A DNA stretch of 8,375 nt. Source: an uncultured Erysipelotrichaceae bacterium. Its GTDB lineage: Bacteria > Bacillota_I > Bacilli_A > Erysipelotrichales > Erysipelotrichaceae. The notes under the pieces are model-generated. The model worked only from the letters and a program-made list of their open reading frames with translations. It was not told where the DNA came from and ran no database searches. This document shows, one piece after another, positions 6,836 through 8,375 of the stretch; position 1 is the stretch's first letter, and the number at the start of each line of letters is the position of its first letter. Location: the NCBI GenBank assembly GCA_947575425.1, contig CANPNQ010000029.1, positions 1 to 8,375 of the forward strand. The letters are read 5' to 3'. Position numbers and translations under genes: made by a program.

Positions 6836-7444
6836 TCAGGCAGAAGAATGATCATAAAAATCATGACTTCTGCCTTTTTTGTTTGTTGTTGCATAAATGC
6901 ATGAAGCAGTTGGTCCAGTGGCCCCGGTCACACCTTGGATGCCCTGTAAGCCTTGAGGACCCATAGGTCCCGTAGGTCCTGCTTCCCCGGTGACACCCTG
7001 AATGCCCTGCGGACCAACAGGTCCCATTTCTCCCTGCATGCCAGTTGCACCGGTTGCTCCGGTCACACCTTGGATGCCCTGTAAGCCTTGAGGACCGGTA
7101 GGACCAGTCACACCCTGAATACCCTGTAAGCCTTGCGCGCCTGTCGCGCCTGTCGCGCCGGTTGCGCCGGTACTTCCGGTGATGCCTTGAGGACCCATCA
7201 CACCCTGAGGACCGGTGACACCCTGCACGCCTCTGCTGCCGGGAATACCCTGCGGCCCCTGAATGCCCTGTAAGCCTCTAGGCCCTTGCGGACCTGTCAT
7301 ACCGCGCGGTCCTCTGGGACCGGTGGGACCTACCTGTGTCACACATGGACACGGATCGTTACATTCATTCATATAAGGATCGCATCCGCAGTCGATGAAA
7401 TCATCACATCCACAGTCGTTGTAATAACAGTTATTACGATACAT
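6836..7444 (-). CDS. Collagen-like Gly-X-Y repeat protein (BclA/exosporium type), no C-terminal globular domain
   Basis: This 202-residue protein starts at ATG 7444-7442, with AAGGAG about eight bases upstream. The first 38 residues are Asp-, Asn- and Tyr-rich and hold eight cysteines (C6, C11, C13, C19, C21, C28, C32, C34). Residues 39-179 are 47 uninterrupted Gly-X-Y triplets, mostly [12 protein letters not shown] and GAT. The Thr-rich Y positions resemble the glycosylated collagen region of BclA-like spore or surface proteins. Only 23 residues follow, and the last 12 are read from the hairpin of the opposite strand's terminator. BclA-type proteins normally end in a C1q-like trimerisation domain of about 130 residues, so this copy appears truncated or relies on its Cys-rich head. 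It has no signal peptide, as is usual for exosporium-type proteins made inside the mother cell. Spore or surface location is inferred. It converges on the cohesin-like gene. Confidence 0.85.
   Translation of the reverse strand: MYRNNCYYNDCGCDDFIDCGCDPYMNECNDPCPCVTQVGPTGPRGPRGMTGPQGPRGLQGIQGPQGIPGSRGVQGVTGPQGVMGPQGITGSTGATGATGATGAQGLQGIQGVTGPTGPQGLQGIQGVTGATGATGMQGEMGPVGPQGIQGVTGEAGPTGPMGPQGLQGIQGVTGATGPTASCIYATTNKKGRSHDFYDHSSA
6838..6881 (+). terminator. Rho-independent terminator of the M60-cohesin operon
   Basis: AGGCAGAAG (6838-6846) pairs perfectly with CTTCTGCCT (6867-6875). An inner ATGAT/ATCAT stem (6848-6852 with 6860-6864) extends it, and T5 follows the stem (a T6 run including the last base of the arm). 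It begins 24 bp after the cohesin-like gene's stop. On the opposite strand the same DNA encodes the last residues of the collagen-like protein, and there the T tract is missing, so it is a good terminator mainly in the plus direction. Confidence 0.85.
6924..6961. repeat. 38-bp direct repeat, copy A, inside the collagen-like gene
   Basis: The sequence CCGGTCACACCTTGGATGCC followed by 18 further bases is identical to copy B at 7059-7096. On the coding strand it reads [13 protein letters not shown]. The two copies start 135 bp apart, equal to 15 collagen triplets. Confidence 0.9.
7059..7096. repeat. 38-bp direct repeat, copy B, inside the collagen-like gene
   Basis: This is identical over 38 bp to the copy at 6924-6961. 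A third, diverged version of the same coding block ([10 protein letters not shown]) lies around 7108-7140 with several base changes. Recombination between the exact copies would remove or add 135 bp without breaking the reading frame or the triplet phase. Confidence 0.9.
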
Positions 7445-7465
7445 AGTGTTGTCTCCTTCCTTCTC

Positions 7466-7487
7466 TTGAAACTTCTTTCTGTTTCAA
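7466..7487. promoter_or_regulatory. Inverted repeat in the leader of the collagen-like gene
   Basis: TTGAAAC (7466-7472) and GTTTCAA (7481-7487) are perfect inverted copies around an 8-nt spacer. The site lies 22 bp upstream of the start codon, just before the ribosome binding site. It could form an RNA hairpin in the leader or serve as an operator. No canonical SigA promoter is visible upstream of it. Confidence 0.4.
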
Positions 7488-7504
7488 CCTAATATATGAT
7501 ATGC

Positions 7505-7535
7505 AAAAGAAAAGGACTGGACACTTGCCCAGCCC
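7505..7535 (-). terminator. Rho-independent terminator of the HAD phosphatase gene
   Basis: On the minus strand GGGCTGG (7535-7529), an 8-nt loop GCAAGTGT, and CCAGTCC (7520-7514) form a 7-bp stem with one G-U pair, followed by TTTTCTTTT. It lies 47 bp after the stop of the HAD gene and before the collagen-like gene, so those two same-strand genes are probably transcribed separately. Confidence 0.7.
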
Positions 7536-7581
7536 CAACAGAAAGCACCATAGGCGTTTGATTGCATAAGTGCTTGTCCAT

Positions 7582-8232
7582 CTAGTTGTGTTTCAAATAG
7601 TCGATCACATCCAATAAACTTTCATGAACTGCGGAAGCCTGTTTCAGCGTTTCATCCAAAGGCGGCTTTAAATCAGGAATACAGATAACAGAAATACCGG
7701 CTCGCAGTGCCGCTCGCACACCTGCCTCACTGTCCTCTAACACAAGGCAGTCCGCCTCCTGTTCCCCCAGTTTTTCACAAGCCTTCAAAAAGATGTCCGG
7801 ATGTGGCTTTCCCCGCTCAATTTCATCCCCAAACACAAATACATCGAAATAATCCGCAATATCATGCTGCTTTAAAATGCTCATCGCCCGCTCCCCTGTA
7901 CTGGAAGAAGCCAATGCGATTTGATATCCGTTGGTTTTTGCATACTCCAATAATTCCTTAGCGCCTCGCTTCAGCTCTACTCCCTTTGCCAAAAGCTCCG
8001 CTTCAATGCTGCGTGAACGCGTCAATCCACTCTCCAAATCATATGGCAAGGAAAAGCGTTCAATCACATCCCGTATATTTGCCGTATCACTTCTTCCGCT
8101 GTAATGATCCGCATAATCACTCATTGTGACCTCATAGCCAAACGGTTCCACAAATTTCTGAATGATCTGATGAGAAATGACCTCACTGTTGATTAACAAA
8201 CCATCCAAATCGAATATCACTGCTTTTGTCAT
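7582..8232 (-). CDS. HAD superfamily hydrolase, subfamily IA (beta-phosphoglucomutase/sugar-phosphatase-like)
   Basis: This cytoplasmic protein has 216 residues. I chose ATG 8232-8230 because AGGAAAGGAAGG lies six bases upstream and the DxD motif then falls at the usual place near the N-terminus. A longer in-frame start at 8349 would add 39 unlike residues before it. Motif I is FDLDGLL with nucleophile D8 and acid/base D10. Motif II is ALASSS (S109). Motif III is GKPHPD with K142. Motif IV is VLEDSEAG (E166, D167). Residues about 15-90 are the helical cap typical of subfamily IA. The family hydrolyses or transfers phosphate on small molecules such as sugar phosphates. Sequence alone does not settle the substrate. 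The start codon overlaps the stop of an upstream open frame (ATGA), which suggests translational coupling. A terminator follows at 7505-7535. Confidence 0.88.
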   Translation of the reverse strand: MTKAVIFDLDGLLINSEVISHQIIQKFVEPFGYEVTMSDYADHYSGRSDTANIRDVIERFSLPYDLESGLTRSRSIEAELLAKGVELKRGAKELLEYAKTNGYQIALASSSTGERAMSILKQHDIADYFDVFVFGDEIERGKPHPDIFLKACEKLGEQEADCLVLEDSEAGVRAALRAGISVICIPDLKPPLDETLKQASAVHESLLDVIDYLKHN

Positions 8233-8375
8233 AGCGCGCCTTCCTTTCCTAAAGCATTCTTGCTTAACAATATATGGTGAAAAAAAGCAATGCTTTTGAA
8301 TGCATCCATATTGGAAACCCATGTCAGCTCTCTTTGTAGCAATTCCCATGTGGGTAATTCCTGTATCCGCATTCG
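8229..8375 (-). CDS. C-terminal end of an unrecognised gene, overlapping the HAD gene start
   Basis: On the minus strand the frame entering at 8375 is open for 48 codons and stops with TGA at 8231-8229, overlapping the HAD gene's ATG as ATGA. The visible end includes QELPTWELLQRELTWVSNMD and FFHHILLSKN, a mix of aliphatic, aromatic and charged residues plausible for a folded protein's C-terminus. The HAD ribosome binding site lies inside its last codons (LGKEGAL). An ATGA overlap with an embedded ribosome binding site is a hallmark of coupled genes in an operon. I do not recognise the family. A short chance frame cannot be ruled out, since 48 open codons occur by luck about one time in ten, but the exact overlap favours a real gene. 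Confidence 0.45.
   Translation of the reverse strand, partial: RMRIQELPTWELLQRELTWVSNMDAFKSIAFFHHILLSKNALGKEGAL

Noticed and set aside
6924..7260. Repetitive DNA as a possible CRISPR array or minisatellite
   Set aside because: The periodicity is that of Gly-X-Y codons in an open reading frame. There are no uniform repeats with unique spacers.
7536..7581. Second hairpin AAGCAC/GTGCTT (7543-7548 with 7570-7575) after the HAD gene
   Set aside because: Only six pairs with a 21-nt loop and no following T-tract. The hairpin at 7505-7535 is the better terminator.
8233..8349. N-terminal extension of the HAD protein to a start at 8349
   Set aside because: It would add 39 Cys/basic-rich residues before the DxD motif. 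The ATG at 8232 has a strong ribosome binding site and a normal HAD N-terminus.
8321..8375. Plus-strand frame beginning MSALFVAIPMW and running off the window
   Set aside because: No ribosome binding site, and it opposes the better-supported minus-strand frame that ends in the ATGA overlap.

Overview
The window looks like a Firmicutes chromosome from a gut, host-associated lineage. The signs are strong AGGAGG-type ribosome binding sites, an intermediate base composition, secreted multidomain proteins with Gram-positive signal peptides, and a FIVAR domain protein with a C-terminal membrane anchor. An Erysipelotrichales-type or related clostridial commensal is my best guess. This rests on remembered similarity of the protein architectures, not on a marker gene.

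Layout. (a) 1-168, minus strand: the 5' end of a small DUF6870-like protein, cut by the window edge. (b) 169-662: a divergent intergenic region with a good SigA-type promoter for the rightward genes, a possible leftward promoter, an A/T-armed hairpin and two perfect palindromes. (c) 663-5868, plus strand: a very large secreted M60-family (enhancin/mucinase-type) metalloprotease gene with an N-terminal dockerin, FnIII and discoidin-like modules and an intact HEIGH...E zinc site. Its reading frame is broken close to the 3' end: it stops at 5597 and the rest of the conserved C-terminus continues in another frame to 5868. (d) 5894-6814, plus strand: a membrane-anchored protein with a probable cohesin domain and a FIVAR domain, closed by a clear terminator at 6838-6881. 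(e) 6836-7444, minus strand, convergent: a collagen-like (BclA-type) Gly-X-Y protein with a Cys-rich head. (f) 7582-8232, minus strand: a HAD-IA phosphatase/phosphomutase. It is probably translationally coupled (ATGA overlap) to an upstream gene whose last 48 codons are at 8229-8375.

How the genes may work together. The M60 protein has a signal peptide and a complete two-loop dockerin but no surface anchor of its own. The next gene, 25 bp after the end of the broken M60 gene and with an almost identical ribosome binding site, encodes a membrane-spanning protein whose outer part looks like a cohesin. The simplest model is a two-gene surface complex that docks a mucin/O-glycoprotein peptidase on the cell, like a minimal cellulosome. 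The cohesin assignment and the pairing are inferences. The collagen-like and HAD genes show no evident link to this system.
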